A DNA stretch of 64,000 bases from Peribacillus sp. Bi96 (lineage in GTDB: Bacteria > Bacillota > Bacilli > Bacillales > DSM-1321): the NCBI RefSeq assembly GCF_918698115.1, contig NZ_CAKKLV010000015.1:1-64000 (forward strand), in the 5' to 3' direction. The notes under the pieces are model-generated. The model saw only the letters and a list, made by a program, of their open reading frames with translations. It did not search any database and was not told the origin of the DNA. Made by a program: the position numbers and the translations under genes. Of this stretch, positions 7,172 through 15,532 are shown one piece after another. How positions within the stretch are numbered: the stretch's first letter is position 1; every line of letters begins with the position of its first letter.

Positions 7172-8313
7172 TTCAAAGCCTCCTCTTTCTTCACAGCTTC
7201 AATTACCGAAACCATCAAATCTTGCTTTTGAGAATCAAAGTTCCGATCTGTCATTTCTTGATAAAACGTTTCAAACAAATCCAATTCTGATTTCCGTTCA
7301 TCTTTTACAGATGAAAAGGATTTTTTTCTTCTAAGGTCAGTCAAATCCCATTTTCTCTCCAGATGAAGTACATTCGGGAAAATCTGTCTCAAGCGATTAA
7401 TCGGATCGATGAGTGATCCCTCATCATTAAGTGTTATTTTCAAGTAGTCATCCTTTTTTTGCGCTTGATAAAAAGAGGGATCAAGTAGTTCTTCCATTGT
7501 TCCGGATATTTCCCTCATATCTAGCTTGGGTACCAAAGATCGATAGCGCAAATCGAAGCTTCCATCTTCCTTCATATCGACGATGGAAAGCGACTTATTT
7601 TGCTTAGCCTCCGAAAAAGAGTATTTTAATAGTGAACCAGAGTAAAACACCTTAGGATGGCGTATCGCATCCGGACTATGTAAATGTCCAAGTGCCGTAT
7701 AATCGAACGCATCGAATAAGTCCGATGAAACACAGCCAGAGCCACCTACTGACAAGACTCGTTCTGAATCGCTCGTTTTACCGCCTAATACAAAAGCATG
7801 TCCTACGAAGACGTTCGGTTCATCCTTATTGAAGGTTTCCGCAATCGTTCCGGTTATCCGCTTCATCGCGTCTTGATGAGAATGGATACTATCATCTTCA
7901 AAAAGGTGGCGAACCGTACCTGGTTCTGCATATGGTACACAATAAAAATTGACTCCCTTGATGCGGACCGGCTCACATGTTTTTGTCAATTTGCCATGAA
8001 TGTATAACTGACTATGACGATACCATGATGAACCGAATGCAAGCCTTTCTGCTGAATCATGGTTTCCCGATATCGCAACGATCGGTGTATTCATTTTCAC
8101 ATTAATCGTATATAGGATTTCATCAAGAAGTTCTACCGCTTCAGTCGGCGGAACCGAACGATCATATAGGTCACCGGCAATCACGACCGCATCCGGTTTT
8201 TCTTCTTCGACAATTTCTATGAATTGCAAGAGCGCATGCCTTTGGTCATCGGTCATATGTACCCCGTGAACGATTTTCCCTAAATGCCAATCGGCCGTAT
8301 GGATAAATTTCAT
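7168..8313 (-). CDS. sbcD: Exonuclease SbcD (Mre11-like nuclease)
   Basis: A 381-residue calcineurin-like phosphoesterase. Metal-binding motifs are in order: DWHLGK at 8-13, GDLYDR at about 47-52, GNHDS at about 82, then HAFVLGG and ALGHLHS near residues 174 and 208. It supplies the Mn-dependent nuclease of the SbcCD complex. The ATG at 8313 gives the canonical MKFIHTADWHLGK start. It heads the sbcDC pair. Confidence 0.95.
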   Translation of the reverse strand: MKFIHTADWHLGKIVHGVHMTDDQRHALLQFIEIVEEEKPDAVVIAGDLYDRSVPPTEAVELLDEILYTINVKMNTPIVAISGNHDSAERLAFGSSWYRHSQLYIHGKLTKTCEPVRIKGVNFYCVPYAEPGTVRHLFEDDSIHSHQDAMKRITGTIAETFNKDEPNVFVGHAFVLGGKTSDSERVLSVGGSGCVSSDLFDAFDYTALGHLHSPDAIRHPKVFYSGSLLKYSFSEAKQNKSLSIVDMKEDGSFDLRYRSLVPKLDMREISGTMEELLDPSFYQAQKKDDYLKITLNDEGSLIDPINRLRQIFPNVLHLERKWDLTDLRRKKSFSSVKDERKSELDLFETFYQEMTDRNFDSQKQDLMVSVIEAVKKEEALK

Positions 8314-8431
8314 AGTTTCACTCCGTCCTCATTTTTACTTACTATTATTATATCAAAAATTTAACGATTAGCATGGTTTGGGTACAAACGTTCTAATTTT
8401 TACCACCATAGTCAGTTTTCATTTCTACAGA

Positions 8432-8466
8432 ATAAAAAAGGCAAACTCCTAAGAGTCTGCCTTTTT
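8432..8466 (-). terminator. Terminator after yneK
   Basis: AAAAAGGCAAACTC and its partner around GAGTCTGCCTTTTT form a short GC stem with T runs on both sides, just past the yneK stop. Confidence 0.75.
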
Positions 8467-8471
8467 CATCA

Positions 8472-8900
8472 TTAGCTGAATAAATGTTCATATGGACTCA
8501 TATTCACTTTTCTTTCGGCTAATTTTTTTTGTAAGAATTTATGGTCACGTTTTGGTGTGGCAATGATATATCCGCGTATCACTAGATCCTCCGAAATATC
8601 GCCCGCTTTTTCCTTTAAAGCCAATTCACCGATTTTCCCCGCAATTTTATGACGGGCAACATCGCGGAAAAGTTCTGGTACAGGGCTCACTAAATCTTCA
8701 AGTAATTCCTTTTGCTGCTTTGACCATAGGTGCTTTGTTTGGTCCAAATAGTATTCTTCCCAATCCATATCGGATTTCCCATCTTCTTTAGGAAATCTTT
8801 TGAGGAACTTTCGAAACATGAAAAAGCCACCTATGCTCATCAATATAATTAAAAGGGCTACCCAAAATAGAATAAACCATAAAAACCAGCCACTTAGCAA
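8472..8900 (-). CDS. yneK: YneK-like DUF2621 membrane protein
   Basis: One N-terminal membrane helix (about residues 3-28), then a soluble part with DWEEYYLDQTKHLWS, EDLVSPVPELFRDVARHKIAGKIGELAL and a C-terminal SPYEHLFS. This is the DUF2621 pattern of B. subtilis YneK, and its place after ccdC agrees. I take the TTG at 8900 as start because GAGGTGG lies five bases before it; a GTG at 8909 lies inside that ribosome site. Function unknown. Confidence 0.75.
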   Translation of the reverse strand: MLSGWFLWFILFWVALLIILMSIGGFFMFRKFLKRFPKEDGKSDMDWEEYYLDQTKHLWSKQQKELLEDLVSPVPELFRDVARHKIAGKIGELALKEKAGDISEDLVIRGYIIATPKRDHKFLQKKLAERKVNMSPYEHLFS

Positions 8901-8981
8901 AAGTACCACCTCATATGTATAGAATGATTGTCACTATTATTATAGACAGTAACCCATATCTTTACAAGACTGGCAATGTAA

Positions 8982-9287
8982 TCATTCCGTTTCGTTCACT
9001 TCCAGTAAGACCAGCGAAAAGTCACCCACAGCATTTTCTTCATAAAGATTCGTAACTGAAGTTGCATAGTTAAAAATTTCTGCCCTAAATTCCTCATTTG
9101 AATCTGGAATTTTCACATCAAAAACCATTTGATAAAGAAGTGTAGTAATATCATGATATTCACTATTTGTAACCTTGAAATTAAAACTGACTTTTCTGAT
9201 TTCTCCACCTTCAGAATCCTTTACAGTTTCAGCAAGAAAATCAGTAACCTTCAGTGGAACATCATTTAAAATGACCTCATCTACCAT
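8982..9287 (-). CDS. DUF3219 protein, YkvR-like
   Basis: A 101-residue protein with KVSFNFKVTNSEYHDITTLLY and ATSVTNLYEENAVGDFSLVLLEV. I recognise this as the DUF3219 family, represented by B. subtilis YkvR. No catalytic motif is apparent and the function is unknown. The ATG has AAGGAGATG upstream. It stands between yneK and the thiosulfate-uptake pair. Confidence 0.7.
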   Translation of the reverse strand: MVDEVILNDVPLKVTDFLAETVKDSEGGEIRKVSFNFKVTNSEYHDITTLLYQMVFDVKIPDSNEEFRAEIFNYATSVTNLYEENAVGDFSLVLLEVNETE

Positions 9288-9373
9288 TTTATCAACATCT
9301 CCTTAAATGTGGTTAATGATATGTTATCACTTAGGGCTTTCAGCTCCAACGATTCAGCCTTAGATAATAAAAA

Positions 9374-9405
9374 AAAACGTGCACAAGTTACCTTGGCACG
9401 TTTCT
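9374..9405 (-). terminator. Terminator after tsuB-like gene
   Basis: AAACGTGC/GCACGTTT arms, followed on the minus strand by nine T residues. Confidence 0.8.
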
Positions 9406-9410
9406 GTAAA

Positions 9411-9638
9411 TCAATTTCCCTTTTTTACGATTATACGCCATTTAGCGTCATCGATTTGCTCAAATTCCGTGATTTCATGACCTTCAGCAGCTGCCCAGCG
9501 AGGAATGCTCTCCGTTGCTTGGGTGCAATCGAAATTAATGATTAGTTCCTCTCCTTTGGTCATATCCACAATTGCTTCTTTAGCTTCCACTAGAGGGAAT
9601 GGACATACCATCCCAGTCGTTTCCAATACCTTCGCCAT
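9411..9638 (-). CDS. tsuB: TusA-family sulfur carrier, TsuB-like
   Basis: A small TusA/SirA-fold protein. The conserved TTGMVCPFPLVEAKEAI carries the sulfur-binding cysteine in the CPxP motif. The ATG at 9638 is preferred: GGGGAG lies about ten bases before it, while the ATG at 9644 sits too close. It follows the YeeE/YedE transporter by 40 bases, like the TsuA-TsuB arrangement in which the TusA-like protein handles imported thiosulfate sulfur. The specific substrate is inferred from that arrangement. Confidence 0.75.
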   Translation of the reverse strand: MAKVLETTGMVCPFPLVEAKEAIVDMTKGEELIINFDCTQATESIPRWAAAEGHEITEFEQIDDAKWRIIVKKGN

Positions 9639-9678
9639 ATACATTACACTCCCCAATAAATTATTTTCATCACGAATC

Positions 9679-10734
9679 TTATGCAGCTTTTGAAATAGCC
9701 GCTGTTTTCTTTTGCTTACGGATAATCGTGAAATAAGTGGCTACCCATGTACCTAATAGGAAAAAGACAATGGCGATCCAACCCTGCCAAGCAAATAATG
9801 CCGAGTTCACCAGGCCATTCCCTATTGTGCACCCTCCGGCAACACTTGCACCGAATCCCATGATTACGCCGCCAATTGCATTATTACGCAACGTTTTCAT
9901 ATCAGGCAAGCGCCAACGGAATTCGCCGCTCCCTTTTGCTGCGATGAAAGCGCCAAGGAAAATACCCAATACTAAAAACGTACCCCAATCGATCAACGCA
10001 TTATCTCCTGTTATAAGGAAGGTTAGAATGTTAGCGGACGGAGCTGTGATTCCAAGACCGAACATCCTGCCTGTCATTGCACTTAGTGGCCAAGCCATGA
10101 TTGCGATCAGGCCAATCAATAATGCTGTAACAAATGGATGCCACCGTTTTTCGAATAAAATGTGAGCCAATCCGGTTTTTTTCTGTTTCATTTTGAAGAT
10201 TGGCAGTTTAGGTTTTCTTAATTCACGAATCACCAAGAGGCCCACCAAAGTGGTCACAACAATTACAAGCACCCAAGGCGAAACATTCAATGTTTCATGA
10301 ATGTACGTATCACTTGTACGATACGACAACAGATTGTCCCCTGCCGCTTTCCAAACTCCGTACTTTGTCATTGCAGCTCCAAGCATATATCCGAAAAGAG
10401 CAACCCAACTGCCAATCATGCCCTCTCCGGCACGGTACCAAGTTCCAGTAGCGCAACCGCCGGCTAGCACCATTCCAATGCCAAAAATAAATCCACCGAC
10501 TATAGTTCCCAACCATGGAAAACCGTCATTTCCAAATTGAATGATCCCTGTATCATTCAATGCATAAACGCCAATACTTTGTATCGCTATAACAACAAAT
10601 GTAGCTAAAAACATACGTCCATCTTTAGCTAAAATCAAATCACGATATGCACCAACAACACAGAAACGGCCTCTTTGAAGCACAAATCCCAGCAGTAAAC
10701 CACAAATAATCCCGAATACAATCATTTGTAACAT
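9679..10734 (-). CDS. tsuA: YeeE/YedE-family thiosulfate transporter, TsuA-like
   Basis: A 351-residue protein of about nine to ten membrane helices built as two similar halves. Conserved cysteine motifs are seen: GRFCVVGAYRD near residue 28, VLAGGCATGTWYRAGEG near 90, and SVAGGCTIGNGLV in the second half. In the YeeE structure these cysteines line the path along which thiosulfate passes. It forms an operon with the TusA-like gene downstream. The pair is inserted between ccdC and yneK relative to B. subtilis. Confidence 0.8.
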   Translation of the reverse strand: MLQMIVFGIICGLLLGFVLQRGRFCVVGAYRDLILAKDGRMFLATFVVIAIQSIGVYALNDTGIIQFGNDGFPWLGTIVGGFIFGIGMVLAGGCATGTWYRAGEGMIGSWVALFGYMLGAAMTKYGVWKAAGDNLLSYRTSDTYIHETLNVSPWVLVIVVTTLVGLLVIRELRKPKLPIFKMKQKKTGLAHILFEKRWHPFVTALLIGLIAIMAWPLSAMTGRMFGLGITAPSANILTFLITGDNALIDWGTFLVLGIFLGAFIAAKGSGEFRWRLPDMKTLRNNAIGGVIMGFGASVAGGCTIGNGLVNSALFAWQGWIAIVFFLLGTWVATYFTIIRKQKKTAAISKAA

Positions 10735-10851
10735 GAACCGTTTCCTCCTTAAGTAAAATAATAATAGTACTAATATAATATAATTCTTATGGAAATACTA
10801 GGTTTTTAATCAAAAAAAGTGATCATTAGCATGAAACGTTCCAGACAAATG

Positions 10852-10893
10852 AAAAAACCTGAGTCATCATAAATATCGACTCAGGTTACAAAA
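10852..10893 (-). terminator. Terminator after ccdC
   Basis: ACCTGAGTC (10857-10865) pairs with GACTCAGGT (10878-10886), with A/T runs outside both arms. Confidence 0.85.
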
Positions 10894-10901
10894 ATTATCC
10901 C

Positions 10902-11378
10902 TCACACCAAATTACTTCCGCTGAAACTAGCGGCTTTAACCTTTTTGTATTGGTATAGCATGGCGATTCTCCATGGAACGATCATTGCAAAAGCAAGTAA
11001 GAAAAACATTCCACTTAAGACGCCAATTTCAATTGTGCTACCAAGCATCAGTTTCGCTACGAGCCGAATCACCATGAGCCCAATCAGAATGAATATAAAC
11101 GCTTTAGAACGAAGAATATAAATTTTATCTTCTCGAACTTCGAATTTTGAAGTTTTTATTAAGAGGATGGAAAATAACATCCCTGCAACAAGTGCCTCCA
11201 AAAATTCGTATCGAGTTACCCGGAACATTGGGAAAATGAACATTAAAGCACCTGTACTCATGAACAGCGGTGGTAAGATGATTTTCTTTTCATTCACTGG
11301 TTTTTTTGTTTCCTTCATCCTTAACATGAATACACCCATAGCCATCACAATCGCTATACCTGTTGATATATATATCAT
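10902..11378 (-). CDS. ccdC: CcdC-like membrane protein (YneJ)
   Basis: A 158-residue protein with about five membrane helices and little else; KKIILPPLFMSTGALMFIFP and VPWRIAMLYQYKKVK are visible. Size, topology and position after ccdA and ccdB identify it as CcdC/YneJ. It accompanies the CcdA thiol-electron carrier but, to my knowledge, is not strictly needed for cytochrome c synthesis in B. subtilis. Confidence 0.85.
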   Translation of the reverse strand: MIYISTGIAIVMAMGVFMLRMKETKKPVNEKKIILPPLFMSTGALMFIFPMFRVTRYEFLEALVAGMLFSILLIKTSKFEVREDKIYILRSKAFIFILIGLMVIRLVAKLMLGSTIEIGVLSGMFFLLAFAMIVPWRIAMLYQYKKVKAASFSGSNLV

Positions 11379-11493
11379 TCCATAACCATCCCTTTTTAAC
11401 TAAAAATAGGTAAGTACCATAAAAAATTATATATGACTTCCATTAATAAACAAAGTATATAGTACCTATTTAAGATAAACAAGGAGAGCGTTT

Positions 11494-11853
11494 TTAATTA
11501 AGTGCCCTATGGATGGCATCCAGTACTCTGATTTCGTCAAAAGGCTTAACGATAAAATCTTTTGCCCCGGCTTCAATTGCTTCGACAACCATTTTTTGCT
11601 GCCCCATTGCAGAACACATTATAACCGTTGCAAATGGAAATTCCTTTTTAATTTCTTTAACCGCATCCAGACCGCTCAATACTGGCTTCGTTATATCCCT
11701 TTTCACCAAGTCAGGATTCAGATTTCGATATAAATCAACCGCTTCTTTTCCATTCTCAGCTTCACCAATCACAACATGTCCTACTTTTGATAAAATATTT
11801 GAAAGTGTCATTCTCATAAACTTGGCATCATCAACTATTAATATTCGGGCAAT
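11494..11853 (-). CDS. ccdB: CcdB, CheY-like receiver protein (YneI), ATT start
   Basis: A stand-alone receiver domain of 119 residues. Reading from 11853 gives (I)ARILIVDDAKFMRMTL, with the acidic pair DD, then the phospho-acceptor D in KRDITKP, then CSAMG, and K in VKPF. The expected ribosome site GAGGAGG ends seven bases before an ATT codon at 11851-11853. No ATG, GTG or TTG exists between the upstream in-frame TGA and the ATG at 11817, and starting there would delete the first strand and both catalytic acids. I infer initiation at ATT, or a start-codon mutation. Confidence 0.8.
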   Translation of the reverse strand: MARILIVDDAKFMRMTLSNILSKVGHVVIGEAENGKEAVDLYRNLNPDLVKRDITKPVLSGLDAVKEIKKEFPFATVIMCSAMGQQKMVVEAIEAGAKDFIVKPFDEIRVLDAIHRALN

Positions 11854-12049
11854 GTCCGTTCCTCCTCATTTCAAACAATAGCACTGCAAAACCTATCATT
11901 AGAAATGTATTGACTTTTATCATATGTAGAATACGTGACTTTAGACTCAAAATCAATAGCGTTAACATAGGAACGAACAAAAAAACGGGGTAAAAAGTTT
12001 CGAAAATCATCCAGCTAGAATATTTTTCAATAAATGTCTTATTATGCAC
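11831..12049 (-). CDS. Possible small membrane protein between ccdA and ccdB
   Basis: A 72-residue frame whose GTG start overlaps the ccdA stop (TAGTG) and whose stop lies inside the ccdB start region. It has two hydrophobic stretches (about residues 18-37 and 42-59). It fills the 195-base gap between ccdA and ccdB, and overlapping ends are typical of coupled genes. No strong ribosome site is seen (only AGGA) and I do not recognise the family. Confidence 0.4.
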   Translation of the reverse strand: MHNKTFIEKYSSWMIFETFYPVFLFVPMLTLLILSLKSRILHMIKVNTFLMIGFAVLLFEMRRNGHCPNINS

Positions 12050-12756
12050 TAAAATCCTGTAAAGCCACCGAATAGTCTAGATAGGACTGCAATTATCTTG
12101 GTCATCCAATTAAAAAACAAAATGATACCCATTACAATCATTAAATATCCGCCAATCTTCATAATGTATTGGCTGTATTTTTTGATCCATTTCAATTTTC
12201 CCACAAAGAAGGATAAAATGAAAAACGGTATGGCAAAACCTAATATATAGGCAGTCATATAGCTCATCGCAGCCCCAGGATTTGTTGCACCTAAAGAGAT
12301 GACGGCACCTAATAGTGGACCTGCACAAGGTGTCCATCCAGCAGCAAAAGCAAGACCGATAAGAATGGAACCTAAATAGCCGCTAGGTCGGTTTTTAAAT
12401 TCAAACCGACTATCTTTCATCAAAGATTTCGGCTGAAATATCCCTACAATGAATAATCCAAAAATGATAATTAAAATGGCACCAATTTGACGAATTAATT
12501 CTTTGTAATCCGAGAAAAAAGAACCTAGAAAGGTTGTACTAAAACCTATTGCAATAAAAACCAATGAAAATCCAAGAAGGAAGAATAAAGTATGCAGCAT
12601 ACTTCTCCTTTGGAGCATGGCGTTCTCGGATTTGATTTCTCCAACACTCATACCAGTGATATAAGATAAGAAAGCTGGATATAGCGGTAAGCAACACGGA
12701 GAAATAAAACTCAAAAAGCCTGCCCCAAAAGCTAAAAATATGTTTATATCATTCAA
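12049..12756 (-). CDS. ccdA: Cytochrome c biogenesis protein CcdA
   Basis: A 235-residue membrane protein of six helices. The two redox cysteines are in the [22 protein letters not shown] motif near the N-terminus and in [15 protein letters not shown] near residue 130. It carries electrons from cytoplasmic thioredoxin across the membrane to reduce apocytochrome c and spore-envelope thiol proteins. It starts the ccdABC operon and is divergent from ynzD. Confidence 0.93.
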   Translation of the reverse strand: MNDINIFLAFGAGFLSFISPCCLPLYPAFLSYITGMSVGEIKSENAMLQRRSMLHTLFFLLGFSLVFIAIGFSTTFLGSFFSDYKELIRQIGAILIIIFGLFIVGIFQPKSLMKDSRFEFKNRPSGYLGSILIGLAFAAGWTPCAGPLLGAVISLGATNPGAAMSYMTAYILGFAIPFFILSFFVGKLKWIKKYSQYIMKIGGYLMIVMGIILFFNWMTKIIAVLSRLFGGFTGF

Positions 12757-12992
12757 ATAAGCTCACCCCTATGTATGTCAAACTATAAACATTGTAACAA
12801 ATAAGATAAAAAAATACATTTATGGAACTTTGAATAATTGATGACAAAGAATCGTGCCTAAGTTTTATTAAAGTGAACTTATTTGAATTCATAAGTCCAA
12901 GCCGATATAATTGTTATATTCATACAGATTTTACAACTAACACTTATTAAAAAGGTACCTTGAAAAAATGTTGGGGTAAGAAAGGAAATAAA

Positions 12993-13166
12993 ATGGCTAA
13001 AGAGAATGAATTTCTCGAACAGATTGAATTAAAGAGAAATGAGCTAATCAAAATTGTCGCTAAAGATGGTTTAAACTCCCGTGTAGCAGTTGAATATAGC
13101 CAGCAGCTTGATCATTTATTAAATAAATATAATGAACTTTTTTATAAAACTGGTACAGATTTTTAA
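12993..13166 (+). CDS. ynzD: Spo0E-like aspartyl-phosphate phosphatase (YnzD)
   Basis: A 57-residue helical hairpin protein. The motif EYSQQLDHLLNKY matches the SQELD signature of the Spo0E family, which dephosphorylates Spo0A-P and delays sporulation. The start is the ATG at 12993, preceded by AAAGGA; a longer frame from TTG at 12960 runs through that site. Length and position next to ccdA match B. subtilis ynzD. Confidence 0.85.
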   Translation: MAKENEFLEQIELKRNELIKIVAKDGLNSRVAVEYSQQLDHLLNKYNELFYKTGTDF

Positions 13167-13299
13167 TCCTGATTTCTTACCAGTTTATCTCCCATTGATC
13201 TCACCTCTGTCATTATATGCTTACTTTTGACAGTCAATCTCCCTTTTTCTAAATCCTTCCATAATGTGAATGATAATAAAAATGACAAACCCTCATATA

Positions 13300-13346
13300 A
13301 AAAAACAGGCAATTCCTTTCGGCACTGCCTGTCTTCATCTTTTTAT
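13300..13346 (-). terminator. Terminator after DUF4183 gene
   Basis: ACAGGCA and TGCCTGT arms; on the minus strand the stem is followed by seven T residues. Confidence 0.75.
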
Positions 13347-13365
13347 TTAAGATGACATACAACGA

Positions 13366-13770
13366 TTACGTAACAATATCAACATCGGATGTCGGTGCAT
13401 AGTTAGTCACGACAAGAGTTACCGGAGATCCAGCTATAATGGAGGAACCGGCTGGAACAGTGATTAGAAGACTTCCTACTCCAGTGGCCCCTGGAGTGTA
13501 TGTGGATATATCCTCCATTTGCAGAACACCATTAATAAACACTTCAAATGAGCTGTTTTCAGTACTTAATACAGGCAACGCAGTAGCAGGAGCTCCTGTA
13601 TCCGACCAAAAACTTGCTGCATCAATGGAAAGTGTCGTTGGACCATCCAATGCAGCGAGTACCTCATAAAAAAATCGGGTGACAAGCGGATTTACATTAA
13701 TCACCGAGGTAGCCTCCAGGGCTAATTTCATTATTTTTAACGGTAATATATTCACCTCTCTACTCTTCAT
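13366..13770 (-). CDS. DUF4183 protein
   Basis: A 134-residue protein. The C-terminal half, FEVFINGVLQMEDISTYTPG then ITVPAGSSIIAGSPVTLVVTNY, is the DUF4183 beta-rich domain often found in Bacillus spore-surface and collagen-like proteins. The start is unsure: GAGAGGTG lies inside the first codons, so translation may begin a few codons later than 13770. A second DUF4183 gene (frameshifted) is divergent at 13882. Confidence 0.65.
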   Translation of the reverse strand: MKSREVNILPLKIMKLALEATSVINVNPLVTRFFYEVLAALDGPTTLSIDAASFWSDTGAPATALPVLSTENSSFEVFINGVLQMEDISTYTPGATGVGSLLITVPAGSSIIAGSPVTLVVTNYAPTSDVDIVT

Positions 13771-13881
13771 GCTATTTCATGAATGGAATTGTATAGACTA
13801 AATCCAAAAATGGTCCCCAGCGATAATCTGCACTTTTTATAAAATAGATAAGGAGTTAAGAAAAAGGGGGAGAGTTTAAAA

Positions 13882-14240
13882 ATGGATCATGAAAAATGCC
13901 GTTTCATTAAAATGGATACCCAAATCCGAGACCTTTGTTGTTTTTCCCTAAGTGCTCTCCCAAAGAAATTCGCACAAGGATTCCGAGAAGCATTGTTGCT
14001 TGCGAATTTTATGCTATTGCAAATGGCTGCCAACGAATATTTGAAGAGAAAGACGGAATTACAGACATAGGTAATCAGACAATACTTGATCCCTCAAATA
14101 CTTCCTTTATGAATTTATTTATAAATGGCGTTTTACAGCCTCATGCTAATTACACGGTTGAAAAGGGAAAGCTTAAATTGAATACGGTTGATACACCAAT
14201 AAAAGGGGCACCTATCATATTGCAAATGTTCATTATTTAA
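13882..14240 (+). pseudogene. DUF4183 protein with a frameshift
   Basis: A good ribosome site (GGGGGAGAG) and ATG at 13882 begin a frame (MDHEKCRFIKMDTQIRDLC) that loses its sense near 13940. A second frame offset by one base carries KEIRTRIPRSIVACEFYAIANG, then LFINGVLQPHANYTVEKGKL and TPIKGAPIILQMFII, the full DUF4183 domain. Joining them needs a single indel near the TTGTTGTTTTTCCC tract at about 13935-13948. It may be a true inactivation or a sequencing error. Confidence 0.6.
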
Positions 14241-14414
14241 ACAACTTCCCTCAATAAGCGATCAGGAAACGTTTGAATCCTGCACTTTATTGTAATACAA
14301 AAAATCACCGACAAGTAATCCTTTAATAAATGGGCTGATATGTTGAACGTCTTTAATAAATAAAGTTGAACTCCATATACTATGTCGTATATACATGTAC
14401 AGGAGGGCATTAGT

Positions 14415-15170
14415 TTGAAAACCTTAATCATGGCTTTTTCAGTTTTCATTCTTTTTTTATTTTGTGACACTCCATATATTCAGGCCATAACTTCCAGTCG
14501 AGAAGCATACGAAAAAACAGGAAATGTTATTTGGGAAGGGCATACAAAAGAAAAAATCGTAGCCATAACTTTTGATGATGGACCACACCCTTCCTACACA
14601 CCTCAAATCCTGGATATATTGGCTAAATATAATGCCAAAGCAACCTTTTTTGTTTCAGGTAATAAAGTGAAAAGTAATCCTGGCATTCTAATGAGAGAAA
14701 TAAAAGAAGGTCATGAAATTGCTAACCACACCTATCATCATTATTACAATAAAAATATGACAGCCGAGTTATTATCCTCTGAATTAGATCAAACAGATAA
14801 AGTGATTTGGGACATTGCCAAATACAAACCATCCCTATATCGTCCTGTAGGCGGACTTCATAACGATATAATCATTAATACAGCAGTCAAAAAAGGATAT
14901 AAGGTTATTCTGTGGTCCTGGCATCAAGATCCCCAAGACTGGAAAAGACCGGCACCAAATAAAATCTCCACTCATATAATCAATTCGTTACGAGCTGGTG
15001 ATATCATTCTCCTGCACGATTGGAGTGATCGTCCCCAAACAGTAAAAGCATTAGAAACGACATTGGATTATTTGTATAAAAACGGCTATGAATGTGTTAC
15101 GGTATCTGATCTAATATTTCGTTCCAACGTAAGCATACCCGGATTTTTCAGAACCTTCCCTGTTGAATGA
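14415..15170 (+). CDS. Secreted polysaccharide deacetylase (NodB domain)
   Basis: An N-terminal signal peptide (MKTLIMAFSVFILFLFCDTPYIQA), then a NodB fold: TFDDGPHPSYTP with the catalytic Asp and the metal Asp, HEIANHTYHH with the metal histidines, LYRPVGG, WHQDPQDW, and IILLHD at the C-terminal side. It removes acetyl groups from N-acetylated glycans of the envelope, perhaps peptidoglycan. The TTG at 14415 is chosen because AGGAGGG lies seven bases upstream; the ATG at 14382 precedes this site. CATATACTA at 14374 resembles a mother-cell sigma -10, but no matching -35 is clear. Confidence 0.85.
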   Translation: MKTLIMAFSVFILFLFCDTPYIQAITSSREAYEKTGNVIWEGHTKEKIVAITFDDGPHPSYTPQILDILAKYNAKATFFVSGNKVKSNPGILMREIKEGHEIANHTYHHYYNKNMTAELLSSELDQTDKVIWDIAKYKPSLYRPVGGLHNDIIINTAVKKGYKVILWSWHQDPQDWKRPAPNKISTHIINSLRAGDIILLHDWSDRPQTVKALETTLDYLYKNGYECVTVSDLIFRSNVSIPGFFRTFPVE

Positions 15171-15532
15171 GCATGATCGTAAAAGAGCTTTTTTATTTAC
15201 CAGAAGTTCATTCCAAAATCATTCATTTAGGCGGCATATAATTGGACCTATCGATGGACGATCAGGTCCTCCTCAAGCTCTCGCTTCTGAAAAGGATCAC
15301 GAAAAACAATAATGGGGCTATCCGAATTACATATTACGACTTTCCAGTCATTTATTCCTGTATCGTAATTGCCGTTCTTTCATCTCTCCGGAATTCTTCA
15401 CTTAACCTTCCATTTAAGCCTATCCCTTGTTCATTTAACTTCCATCCTATTACTCCCAGTAATAATAAATTGACTTCCTTCTATTACGAAACTAGTATAG
15501 TTAAGTCAGCTATATGGAAGGCGGTTTATGAT

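Noticed and set aside
15331..15372. Zur-box-like half-sites (ATTACGA, TCGTAAT) upstream of the UPF0718 permease
   Set aside because: The halves face outward and are about 30 bp apart, so they do not form the usual Zur palindrome.
15242..15532. Extended N-terminus of the UPF0718 permease
   Set aside because: The added 97 codons lack conserved pattern and a ribosome site; a later start fits the family length.
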